Source: JAXGZG01 sp040771825 (GTDB taxonomy: Bacteria > Bacillota > Sulfobacillia > Fermentithermobacillales > Fermentithermobacillaceae). From it: a stretch of DNA of 64,000 nt. The first letter of the stretch is position 1. Each line of letters opens with the position of its first letter. The notes under the pieces are model-generated. The model saw nothing but the letters and a program-made list of their open reading frames with translations, was not told where the DNA came from and did not search any database. The DNA lies in the NCBI GenBank assembly GCA_040771825.1, contig JAXGZG010000004.1, forward strand, positions 62,001-126,000, given 5' to 3'. The translations under genes and the position numbers were made by a program. Of the stretch, positions 1 through 8,248 are shown one piece after another.

Positions 1-276
1 TAATCCGCTCTTTCTTTCGAGTTTCTTGGCGAACCTTTCGGACTTCTTAGCGCTTTCCCCCATAGTACCATCCATGTTCTTAGGCAGGCCCACCACGAAA
101 GCAGTGGCGCCCCGCTCTTTGGCGATACCCACCAGTTCTTCTGTAAGCCGTTCATCACCGACGAAAGGCAGCACCCCCAAAGGGTGAGCGTAGAGCCCCA
201 TTTCGTCACTGATGGATACCCCTACTCGTTTTTCACCCAAGTCTATCCCGATGATTATGCCTTGGCTCTCACCCAC
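1..276 (-). CDS. ruvX: RuvX/YqgF Holliday junction resolvase, 3' part beyond the window
   Basis: Reading leftwards from GTG at 276, 92 codons stay open to the window edge, so the C-terminal third is missing. The product starts with GIIIGIDLGEKRVGVSISD, the RNase H-fold strand of YqgF/RuvX proteins with its first catalytic Asp. It later has VVGLPKNMDGTMG, the conserved loop of the family. RuvX is a nuclease implicated in Holliday junction resolution and 16S pre-rRNA processing. A GGAGG-like site lies seven bases before the GTG. The alaS-ireB-ruvX order is classical in Bacillota; here other genes are inserted between ireB and ruvX. The identity is clear; only the start codon choice (GTG against a nearby TTG) is open. 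Confidence 0.9.
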   Translation of the reverse strand, partial: MGESQGIIIGIDLGEKRVGVSISDEMGLYAHPLGVLPFVGDERLTEELVGIAKERGATAFVVGLPKNMDGTMGESAKKSERFAKKLERKSGL

Positions 277-299
277 AACAAAACCTCCGCTTCATAGCT

Positions 300-1240
300 T
301 CACACCACTTTTATGCAGAAATGCGGACATACCCTAGCACAATAGCCGCACATGACGCATTTGGACATATCGGGCCGGGCCTTTCCTCGGTCCAGTGTCA
401 TGGCGCCGAATCCGCAGCGTTGGACGCATAGGCCGCAACCCTGACACCATTCCTGCACAACCAAGCGCCTCCCTTGGCCGCGGGCCTCCTCTTGAAGCGC
501 TGAGTCCACCTCCTGCCCGGTTAGGCACTTGGCCGCGAACTGGAGTTCAGAAATGTTCTTTATCCCCACACAGACGCTGTCCTTGTAAGGAAAATCTCTT
601 GCATACTCCAAAGCCTCTAGCGCCCGGCCATACAAATGGCCTCCTCCAAGGGCTTTCATTATGTAAATGCCTTTTCCCATCTGGCGGGCAAAGCATAGGG
701 CGTCCTCCATATCCTCTCTTGTACCATCCACGATGCCCAACCCATGAACATTAAGAATCGCGAATATGACGTCGACATCGTCGCGCATAGCCCACCAGCC
801 CTTACAGGCTACACGGTGGGTGGAAACCGAAATGGCCCTGACTTTGCCGCGCTCCTTGGCTCTTTCAGAAACTTCAGGGCATCGCTGTGCCCTTTAAGGG
901 TAAGCCCCGACTCTTGCTCGTGAAGGCCGAAAACGTCCACGACATCGCGATTAAGCTGGCGGCGGTACATATCGAGACTGCGCTTCATCCCCGCTTCATC
1001 GTAAGCATAGCACCTACTGGCGATCACGACACCGGGAAGATTGGAGATCTCTTTGAGGTAGGGATAGACGCCGTAGAACTCGGCTGCGTCGAAGAAATTG
1101 ACTCCCAGACCGTGGGCTTCCTTTACGAGGTTTCGTCCTTGGTGCAACGGAAGGCCTCCGTGGGACGCCCCAAAACCCAAGGCGCCCAGACACAACACAG
1201 AGACGCTAAGGCCCGTCCGGCCAAGTGGGGAGTATAGCAT
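300..1240 (-). pseudogene. Aldo/keto reductase with C-terminal 2[4Fe-4S] ferredoxin domain, frameshifted
   Basis: Two adjacent reading frames together make one aldo/keto reductase. 1240-809 gives the N-terminal half (SPLGRTGLSVSVLCLGALG, then NFFDAAEFYG with the AKR Asp/Tyr pair). 788-300 gives the C-terminal half, with two cysteine clusters (CQGCGLCVQRC and CVMCGYCARVC) typical of fused ferredoxin domains. Past position 860 the first frame turns into nonsense, while the next frame reads AKERGKVRAISVSTH, exactly as in the intact paralogue at 12588-13544. This places a single-base loss near 860/861. A strong ribosome site (AAAGGAGGG) precedes a six-codon ORF whose stop overlaps the ATG at 1240. 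The copy is probably redundant and inactive; a sequencing error at one base is the alternative. Confidence 0.8.
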
Positions 1241-1292
1241 CAGAACACCACCGTCTTCATGGGGTCCCTCCTTTCGAAGGGACCCGCGCCAC

Positions 1293-2383
1293 TTACTTGA
1301 TAGGCAGGAGTCGTCCCGCCAGTTTCTTCATGACGTCTGGAAGCGTGGTGTACTCCAGAGCGTCCAAGCCAAGCCTGTGGGGTTCAAACGGCCCAAGGGA
1401 ACGCAAGTAATCAGCCAATTCGTTGGCAACTGCTCTAACACGATCGTAAGAGACATCGGCGAAGAAATCCTGAGTCAATGAGTTTACAATCGCAAATCTG
1501 GAATCCCAAAGCGATGACGAGGAGGTCCGTCAAACCTTGTGGGGTTACACTGCATCATGCTACAAGGCATTAACGGCCCATGATGGGATCCTCTCATCCA
1601 CCCCGCCACCAGATGGGGTCTGGCAAAGGGCTCTAGAGCCTCTCCCACAGCGGGCAACCCGCTTTGGCACCTTACGATGCAAACCGGGTCATCTTTACCT
1701 ACGTACCTTCCGGCCAGAAGGTTCAAACGCTCGGTTGAGGATACGGCGCCGATATCGCCGGTGGTACGGGAGTAAACAGCCTTGATGCAGTATCGCCCGG
1801 GCGCTCCGATGAGCACGAGAAGGTCATAGAGCTCTTCTGGGGCGTGGAACACGACCTTTTTGTGTTCCATCAGATCGTGCACTTCGAAATCAAAGCCTTT
1901 GTGCATCTTGGGGTCAATGCAGAGCCCCGGAGTATTGAAAGGGTCAGCAAACATCTTGTACAGAGGCATGTTCCAGGCTCCGGGTTCCGTCTTGTCTGCC
2001 ATGAAGATGATGACGGGTTCCGACTTTCTCTCTTCGAACTCCATCTCCGCAACGCCCGGCCCTAATCCCTTGATGTTGCCTGAGAAGGAGTCAGAAAGAA
2101 GATCTTGGCCTGCGCCATAGAGTTTGAGCTTTCTGGCGACCTTTGTAGCCTCTAGGAAAGTGTCCCACGCAAGCTTATGTACTTCGGTATTATCTACGCC
2201 TTTCTCGTGGGTCATAACCAGTTCCATATCGTCTCCTACGTGAGTCACATAGAAGTCCACCAGAAAATCCCCGCGCTTTTTCAGAAACTCCCTTGCACAT
2301 TCCATAAGCTCAGGGTGAACGCTTGAGTGGCCCACAAATCCGCCTATGTCCGCTTTGATGGCGGACAATGTGATTTTTGACAC
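1293..2383 (-). pseudogene. Fructose-1,6-bisphosphate aldolase/phosphatase (class V), two frameshifts near the 3' end
   Basis: The N-terminal 300 residues match the bifunctional FBP aldolase/phosphatase of archaea and deep-branching bacteria: KITLSAIKADIGGFVGHSSV at the start, then GAGQDLLSDSFSGNIKG, then GLPAVGEALEPFA and PTRFDGPPR. After PPR the frame breaks. The next frame carries IALGFQICDCKLID, and a third frame carries DFFADVSYDRVRA through GPFEPHRLGLDALEYTTLPDV to the stop at 1293, which is the normal C-terminus. So two indels lie near 1517 and 1475. The enzyme converts triose phosphates to fructose 6-phosphate in gluconeogenesis. The start is taken as GTG at 2383, because GGGGAGG lies nine bases before it and the protein then begins like the family. 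Decay or sequencing error are both possible. Confidence 0.85.
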
Positions 2384-2475
2384 TTGTACAGCCCTCCCCG
2401 TTAAGTGATGGAATACCAAGTGACTGACTTCGCCTCTTAGGAGCCAATATCCTGCATACTAGAGAAAGTAACTAA

Positions 2476-3180
2476 TTACCTGGGAACCGCAGAACGTCTC
2501 CGCCACAATAGGGACAGAAACATTCCCACCACGAACCCGCCTATATGAGCCCACCAAGCCACGCCCCCTTGAGCCTGTATGCCAAGGGAAGCCACGCCTG
2601 AGAAAAGGTTGGTCAGAAACCAAAGAAACAGGAAAAGGATAGATGGAACTTCCACAATCGGAAGGAACAGACCTACTGGTATAAGAGCAAGCACTCTAGC
2701 CCGGGGAAAGTTCACGAAATAGGCTCCCAGTACTCCGGCTATGGCGCCGCTGGCGCCTACCGTGGGCACTAGAGAGGTAGGCTCGGTTAGAATGTGCGCT
2801 AAGGAAGCGGTGATGCCCGCCGTCAGGTAGAATAACAGATACCTGCCGTGGCCCAAGATATCTTCTACATTGTCCCCGAAGATGAAAAGATACAGCATGT
2901 TGCCGGCTATGTGCACCCAACCCATGTGAACGAAGAGGGAGGTTACAAGGCCAAACACCCCCGAAGTCTGATATAACTGGGCCGCTGTGAAACGGCCTGG
3001 GGCAGTGATGACCGCGGGTACGACCCCAAAGCGAATGGTAAACGCCTGTAGGGCAGCGCTAGAAAGAGTGAGTTCGTAGAGAAACACGGCAACGTTCAGG
3101 AAAATCAGGATCCAGTTCACCAAAGGCCGATTTCTTGCTCGCTGGGTATCTCTCAAAGGTATCAAAGGGACATCCCCCAT
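2476..3180 (-). CDS. Rhomboid-family intramembrane serine protease
   Basis: About 234 residues with six or seven predicted membrane helices. The catalytic serine lies in VGASGAIAG and the catalytic histidine in WWAHIGGFVVG; GWVHIAGNMLYL is the conserved helix-2 motif. Rhomboids cleave transmembrane segments of substrate proteins inside the membrane. The N-terminus IPLRDTQRARNRPLVNW is typical of the bacterial family, so the ORF extension upstream of 3180 is probably not translated. A TTG five codons further in (with GGGGG before it) is an alternative start. It sits between ireB and the decayed FBP aldolase/phosphatase. The substrate is unknown. Confidence 0.88.
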   Translation of the reverse strand: MGDVPLIPLRDTQRARNRPLVNWILIFLNVAVFLYELTLSSAALQAFTIRFGVVPAVITAPGRFTAAQLYQTSGVFGLVTSLFVHMGWVHIAGNMLYLFIFGDNVEDILGHGRYLLFYLTAGITASLAHILTEPTSLVPTVGASGAIAGVLGAYFVNFPRARVLALIPVGLFLPIVEVPSILFLFLWFLTNLFSGVASLGIQAQGGVAWWAHIGGFVVGMFLSLLWRRRSAVPR

Positions 3181-3272
3181 ATCGCTAGAAGTCCGGTTAA
3201 AAGTGCATAGGCCGATCCGCGGGCGTACAATCATCCCTCAGCGTAAAAGCGCCTCCAAGGTCCAGTCGTTCA

Positions 3273-3386
3273 TTACCACGGAAGGTGGCCCCGCGTGGGA
3301 TACAGACCGGCGAGCCTTCCGCCTGCATAGTAGCCGGCGGTCAGAGCCGTGAGTACGACTCCTATAAGGCTTCCCAAGCACCCCGG
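3273..3386 (-). pseudogene. Remnant of a membrane-embedded spermidine synthase-like protein
   Basis: The stretch just after the ireB stop, in the same frame as ireB, reads LGSLIGVVLTALTAGYYAGG followed by RLAGLYPT and a stop. The pattern GSLIGVxLxALxxGYYxGGRLAxxYP is the second/third membrane helix region of the fused MFS/spermidine synthase-like family. Nothing before or after it resembles the rest of that protein, so this is a fragment of roughly 35 codons. No start codon or ribosome site is evident. The family assignment rests on motif memory over a short piece and is moderate at best. Confidence 0.45.
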
Positions 3387-3389
3387 TTT

Positions 3390-3650
3390 CTACGGGCGAT
3401 AGGCACCCACGTAGGCTCTTATGAGTTCTTCAAGTATCTCGTCTCTCTCTACTTTCCTCACAAGGCTTCTGGCGTTTTGGTGGCTGGTAATGTACGTAGG
3501 ATCTCCCGATAGAAGGTAGCCTGCTATCTGGCTCACAGGGTTGTGCCCTTTCTCCTCCAAAGCCATATATACCTTAAGGATGATGTCTCTTGTGGCATTC
3601 TCTTTGTCCGGCTTCACCTTGAAAAACCTGGTTTCCTCCAATTCGGCCAT
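3390..3650 (-). CDS. ireB: IreB family regulatory phosphoprotein (UPF0297)
   Basis: 86 residues. It has the highly conserved core YMALEEKGHNPVSQIAGYLL then SGDPTYITSHQNARSLVRKVERDEILEEL seen in IreB/YrzL proteins. In Enterococcus faecalis IreB is a substrate of the PASTA kinase IreK and modulates cephalosporin resistance. The Thr-containing N-terminus here (ETRFFKVKPDKENATRD) is the region phosphorylated in that family. The ATG at 3650 is preferred over the TTG two codons earlier because GGGGGA precedes it. It lies 69 bases downstream of alaS, the usual Bacillota arrangement, and is probably cotranscribed with it. Confidence 0.92.
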   Translation of the reverse strand: MAELEETRFFKVKPDKENATRDIILKVYMALEEKGHNPVSQIAGYLLSGDPTYITSHQNARSLVRKVERDEILEELIRAYVGAYRP

Positions 3651-3719
3651 GCCCAAATCCCCCCAGTATCGTCAAGAATTCTCCGCGTTCTCTCTAAATC
3701 CTACAATAGAGCCGCCATT

Positions 3720-6431
3720 CTACGGATTCGGCTCATCGTAAGTTTGGGTGAGAAGCCTTACGGCTTCGGAAACGGCCGCCTGCAGAGCTTCCTTGATCTT
3801 CTCAGGGTGGCGCCCTCCCGCTTGGGCCATATGCCGTTTCCCTCCGCCTGAACCGCCCAGGCTCGACGCTCCCTTCCTGACGATTGCTACTGCGTCGATC
3901 CCCTTGGCCGCGTCTTCTTCCGAAACCATGACCAAGAGAAAACTCCGTCCGTCCTTCACCGAGCTTAAGATCGCTACTGAACAGCCATTCTCCTTCAAAA
4001 GGTCTCCAAGTTCCCTGAGCTCGTTCTGTTCTAATGAATCTTGACGAGCAGACACGACCTTTCGGTTCCCGGCGTTATCTACCACTAGGGCGTCTGCCAA
4101 AAGATCCCGTGCAAGTCCGCCTAACTTCCCCTTTTTGGCTGAAGTGACTTGTCTCTCCAGATCCGATACTGTCTCTAGAAGGGCGTCGAGCTTCCCGGAT
4201 AGTTCAGCGGGGTCTGTGCCCAAGCGCTCAGAGATAGATGCGAGGATTTCCCCTTGGTCCCTATGCCTGAGCAGAGCAGCACGTCCCGCCACAGCCTCGA
4301 GACGGCGTATACCGGCGGCAACCGCTCCTTGAGATGTGATCTGCACTTGTCCGATCTCCCCGGTCCGTGCAACGTGGGTACCACCGCAGAGTTCTCTGGA
4401 ATAGTCGCCTACGCTAACCACCCTAACCATTTCTCCGTATTTCTCGCCGAAAAGCGCCGTTACGTCCGTTTTTCGAGCTTCCTCCAAAGACATCTCGGCC
4501 GCAGTGACAGGGAGATCTTGCATGATTACGCCGTTGGCCATATCCTCTATTGTCCAGATCTCTTCCTTAGTCAAAGGGGAGAAGTGGTGAAAGTCGAACC
4601 TTAGCCGCGAATCTTGCACCAAAGAGCCTGACTGCTGTGCGTGATCCCCCAGAACTTGCCTGAGGGCTTTATGGATGAGATGAGTAGCAGTGTGGTGCTG
4701 CCGAAACCCCAGCCTTCTCTCGGGGTCGACCCATGCAATTACTTTCTGCCCTATCATAATACCCTGCCCCAGGGCCTTCACTTTGTGAAGAAAGACCCCA
4801 TTTGGGGCCCTGTGGACAAGAGACACCGAAGCCACGTCAGAAACAGAGTCCCGTGAGACAGATGGCAGCCGCAGGGTGCCGGAATCGGACTCCTGCCCTC
4901 CGCCAGTGGCGTAGAACGGAGTCTTATCCAGAATAACTACGGCCTCGTCACCGGGCTCAACTTCAGAGACCAAAGACTCGTTGGATACTATGGCCAAGAT
5001 TTTGGATTCATCGCTTTGGTTTTGATACCCAGTAAACACTGTGGGGGGAAGGTCCTGTGTAAGGTCCCACAGTAAAGCTGCGTCCCCGGGGCCGTCTTGA
5101 TGGTTCCTGCGGCTTCGCTCCCGCTGTAACGACATTTGTTCGTCGAACCCGGCCTCATCCACCGAAATGCCCTTTTCCCTTGCCATGTCTTTAGTAAGGT
5201 CTATGGGAAAACCGTAAGTGTCATAGAGGAGGAAAGCGTCTTTTCCCGACACGCTCGTCCGTCCCTGGCTAATGGCCAAGTGAATCATGTCGTCGGCACG
5301 TCTTTGGCCTTCATCCAAGGTATTATGGAATCTGGTCTCGTCTTGGGTGAGAAGCTTACCGATGTAGTCCTCGTTGTCTAGGATCTCCGGGTACGCCCCG
5401 CCCATGATGTCCCTTACTTCCGGCAAAAGTCGCCCTAAGAAGGGTTCAGATATACCCAGCACTTTACCGAATCTAACCGCCCTCCGGAGGATCCTGCGCA
5501 TGACGTAACCCCGGCCCTCGTTAGAGGGCTGCACTCCGTCTGAGGCAAGAAACACGCAAGCGCGGATATGGTCGGCGATAACCCTAAAGGGGAAGATTGG
5601 CGCGTCATGGCCCGAGCGCTTCCCGGAGATCTCCTCTATCTTCTCAATAATTGGGACAAACAGATCGCTGCCGTAGTTGGTGTCCACCCCTTGAAGCACC
5701 GACGCAACCCGCTCTAGGCCCAGCCCCGTATCAATAGAGGGCTTGGGTAGACGGGTCATATCGCCGTTTTCGTGACGCATGTATTCCATGAAAACTAGGT
5801 TCCAAATCTCAAGCCAGCGGTCGCAGTCGCACTGACCTAGCCCACACCCGGGACCGCAGCTGACGTCTTGGCCGCGGTCAATGACTATCTCAGAACACGG
5901 GCCGCAAGGCCCCGTATCCCCCATTGCCCAGAAGTTGTCTTGTTCGCCCAGACGGACGATACGCTCGGGCGGCACGGACGCGATTCCTCTCCAGAGACGG
6001 ACAGCCTCGTCGTCTTCGCGGTAGACTGTGATCCACAGCCTATCCTTGGGCAGTTCCAAGACCCGGGTGAGGAAATCCCATGCAAAGGATATGGCCTCGG
6101 CCTTGAAGTAGTCTCCAAAGGAAAAGTTTCCAAGCATTTCGAAAAACGTATGATGGCGCCCGGTGAAGCCCACGTTGTCCAGGTCGTTATGCTTGCCTCC
6201 GGCACGCACGCATTTCTGTGACGAAACAGCCCGACTGTAAGAGCGTTTCTCAAGCCCCATAAACACGTCTTTGAACTGAACCATTCCCGCATTAGTGAAA
6301 AGGAGCGTCGGGTCCCCATGTGGGATGAGAGGCGAACTAGGAACAATGGTGTGCCCTCGCTCCTGGAAAAAGTCCAGAAAAGAAGAACGTATTTCGCTAG
6401 ACAACATATGCTTACCAAGTCTTTCGCTCAT
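3720..6431 (-). CDS. alaS: Alanyl-tRNA synthetase
   Basis: 903 residues, full length for bacterial AlaRS. The class II catalytic core is at the N-terminus (LSSEIRSSFLDFFQERGHTI, then FTNAGMVQFKDVFMG). The editing domain carries HHTATHLIHKAL and the Zn-binding CGGTHVART. A C-Ala/DHHA1 region follows, ending with GGSGGGKRHMAQAGG. It charges tRNA-Ala and clears mischarged Ser/Gly. The ATG directly follows the proS stop codon, so the two genes are cotranscribed and probably translationally coupled. No lesion is visible over 2.7 kb. Confidence 0.98.
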   Translation of the reverse strand: MSERLGKHMLSSEIRSSFLDFFQERGHTIVPSSPLIPHGDPTLLFTNAGMVQFKDVFMGLEKRSYSRAVSSQKCVRAGGKHNDLDNVGFTGRHHTFFEMLGNFSFGDYFKAEAISFAWDFLTRVLELPKDRLWITVYREDDEAVRLWRGIASVPPERIVRLGEQDNFWAMGDTGPCGPCSEIVIDRGQDVSCGPGCGLGQCDCDRWLEIWNLVFMEYMRHENGDMTRLPKPSIDTGLGLERVASVLQGVDTNYGSDLFVPIIEKIEEISGKRSGHDAPIFPFRVIADHIRACVFLASDGVQPSNEGRGYVMRRILRRAVRFGKVLGISEPFLGRLLPEVRDIMGGAYPEILDNEDYIGKLLTQDETRFHNTLDEGQRRADDMIHLAISQGRTSVSGKDAFLLYDTYGFPIDLTKDMAREKGISVDEAGFDEQMSLQRERSRRNHQDGPGDAALLWDLTQDLPPTVFTGYQNQSDESKILAIVSNESLVSEVEPGDEAVVILDKTPFYATGGGQESDSGTLRLPSVSRDSVSDVASVSLVHRAPNGVFLHKVKALGQGIMIGQKVIAWVDPERRLGFRQHHTATHLIHKALRQVLGDHAQQSGSLVQDSRLRFDFHHFSPLTKEEIWTIEDMANGVIMQDLPVTAAEMSLEEARKTDVTALFGEKYGEMVRVVSVGDYSRELCGGTHVARTGEIGQVQITSQGAVAAGIRRLEAVAGRAALLRHRDQGEILASISERLGTDPAELSGKLDALLETVSDLERQVTSAKKGKLGGLARDLLADALVVDNAGNRKVVSARQDSLEQNELRELGDLLKENGCSVAILSSVKDGRSFLLVMVSEEDAAKGIDAVAIVRKGASSLGGSGGGKRHMAQAGGRHPEKIKEALQAAVSEAVRLLTQTYDEPNP

Positions 6432-8171
6432 CTACTGTTCCACCTCTTCCGGCGTGTACCGAGACATCTCCTTGCGGATAAGTTGGCATAAAGTGTCATC
6501 CAGGTCATTTAGGCCCACAATACAGGAATCTGCCTCACGACGAAGTTTCACCTCTGCGCCGCCTTGCTTTAGGCTCCGCTCCGATATTGTCACGCGTATG
6601 GGCATCCCCAACAAGTCGGCGTCGTTGAACTTTACCCCGGCCGACTCGTCCCTGTCATCGTATAAGACTTCGACGCCAATCTTCTGAAGACGGGCGTAGA
6701 CACCTTCCGCAGTGCCTTTTACTCTGTCCGAAGTGCCCAGAGAGACTAAGTGAACGTGATACGGGGTTACGCTCATGGGCCAAATAATGCCTCTTTCATC
6801 GTGATTCTCCTCTATGACGCAGGCCAAAAGGCGTCCTACGCCCATGCCGTAACAACCCATAACCAAAGGCTTCAGGTTACCCTGTTCATCCTGAAAACCG
6901 GCGCCCATACTCTGGGAATACCTTGTGCCCAGTTTGAACGTGTTGCCTATCTCAACTCCCCGCCTTACACAAAGGCTTCCACCACATACAGGGCAGGGGT
7001 CTCCTTCCCTGGCGGCGGCGATGTCTGCTGTGAGATCCGCCGTGAAATCTCTGCCAGGCATCACATGTCTCAAGTGGAAATCCTGCTCATTGGCCCCAGC
7101 TACATAGCCGCGGGTGCCAAGAAGGCTATCGTCGGCCACTACCTTCATCCCTGATACGCCCACAGGCGACATGTATCCCTGGACCAAGCCACGGGCTCTA
7201 AGTTCATCGGGCTCCGCAAACCTCACTTCAGCCACTCCCAAGCGATTAGCCAGTTTCTTCTCATTGACGTCTAGATCGCCCCTGATGACTACCATTACAG
7301 CCTCGTCTTTTGCCACATACACCATAGTCTTGATGGTCTCTCTGGGATCGACGCCCAGAAATGCTCCTACAAGCGCGATAGTGTTCATTCCAGGAGTAGG
7401 GACCTTTTCGGCCCCGGCCACTTCTCCACCGTCCCCCAGAGGCACGTAGCCCTTTTCTATGGTGGCGGTTTCCCGGTTGGCCGCATAGCCGCATTCCGGG
7501 CAAGACAAGAGCGTGTCCTCGCCGGATTCTGTCAGGTAAGTGAATTCGTGAGCGTTAGTCCCACCCATCATCCCTACGTCGCCCAGCACCTGAACCACGG
7601 GAACGCCACACGACCGGCATATCCGGAGGTATGCCTCGCACATGAGAGGGTAGTACTCATCCAGTCCTTGCTCGTACCCATGAAAACTATATGCGTCTTT
7701 CATGATGAACTCCCGAACCCTTATGAGGCCGGCCCTAGATCGAGGTTCATCGCGGAATTTGGTCTGAATATGGTAGACGACCATAGGCAACTGTTTGTAG
7801 GAATCGATGTATCGCCTAGCTAGGTCGGTAACAGTCTCTTCGTGGGTCATGGCCAGCACCATGTCCCTCCCGGAACGGTCCTTCATACGGATCAGTTCCG
7901 GTCCAACGCCGTACCAACGGCCCGATTCCTGCCACAGTTCTGCGGGATGGACCACGGGCATGTTGAGTTCTTGCCCCGTAATCCTATCCATCTCTCGCCG
8001 CATTATGTCCTCAATCTTTCGGACGCTTCTCCAAGCAAATGGCATGTAGTTGTATATCCCTGCGGCCACTTTTGATATTAGAGCGGCCCTTAGCATGAGA
8101 CTATGAGAAGGAAGCTCAGCCTCGGCAGGACTTTCTCGAAGGGTCTTCCCGAACCTTTGTGACATTCTCAT
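6432..8171 (-). CDS. proS: Prolyl-tRNA synthetase, bacterial type with editing insertion
   Basis: 579 residues. The N-terminal class II core is SHSLMLRAALISKVAAGIYN followed by YMPFAWR. Motif 2 region is RDEPRSRAGLIRVREFIMKD. A central INS editing domain lies around residues 230-380, and the C-terminal anticodon-binding domain ends with VEVLYDDRDESAGVKFNDAD. This is the long bacterial ProRS, not the archaeal/eukaryotic type. It attaches proline to tRNA-Pro. A CTGGAGGT site precedes the ATG, and a good promoter lies 48-77 bases upstream. It heads the proS-alaS-ireB transcript. Confidence 0.97.
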   Translation of the reverse strand: MRMSQRFGKTLRESPAEAELPSHSLMLRAALISKVAAGIYNYMPFAWRSVRKIEDIMRREMDRITGQELNMPVVHPAELWQESGRWYGVGPELIRMKDRSGRDMVLAMTHEETVTDLARRYIDSYKQLPMVVYHIQTKFRDEPRSRAGLIRVREFIMKDAYSFHGYEQGLDEYYPLMCEAYLRICRSCGVPVVQVLGDVGMMGGTNAHEFTYLTESGEDTLLSCPECGYAANRETATIEKGYVPLGDGGEVAGAEKVPTPGMNTIALVGAFLGVDPRETIKTMVYVAKDEAVMVVIRGDLDVNEKKLANRLGVAEVRFAEPDELRARGLVQGYMSPVGVSGMKVVADDSLLGTRGYVAGANEQDFHLRHVMPGRDFTADLTADIAAAREGDPCPVCGGSLCVRRGVEIGNTFKLGTRYSQSMGAGFQDEQGNLKPLVMGCYGMGVGRLLACVIEENHDERGIIWPMSVTPYHVHLVSLGTSDRVKGTAEGVYARLQKIGVEVLYDDRDESAGVKFNDADLLGMPIRVTISERSLKQGGAEVKLRREADSCIVGLNDLDDTLCQLIRKEMSRYTPEEVEQ

Positions 8172-8219
8172 GGGATACTACCTCCAGTGTTTTCTGTAAA
8201 ACCTCCCAAGGTTAAGGAG

Positions 8220-8248
8220 ATTATACCCATGACGCAGTTAAGGGTCAA
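8220..8248 (-). promoter_or_regulatory. Promoter of the proS-alaS operon
   Basis: On the minus strand TTGACC (8248-8243), a 17-base spacer and a perfect TATAAT (8225-8220) form a near-consensus housekeeping sigma promoter. Transcription would start near 8213, about 40 bases before the proS ATG. The -35 box overlaps the stop codon region of the upstream MFS gene. The leader is too short for a T-box element. Confidence 0.7.

Noticed and set aside
860..1520. Programmed frameshifting in the AKR and FBP aldolase/phosphatase genes
   Set aside because: No slippery heptamer or downstream pseudoknot is visible at the joints, and neither family uses recoding.
8172..8219. T-box leader ahead of proS
   Set aside because: The transcribed leader is only about 40 bases and has no T-box sequence or terminator.
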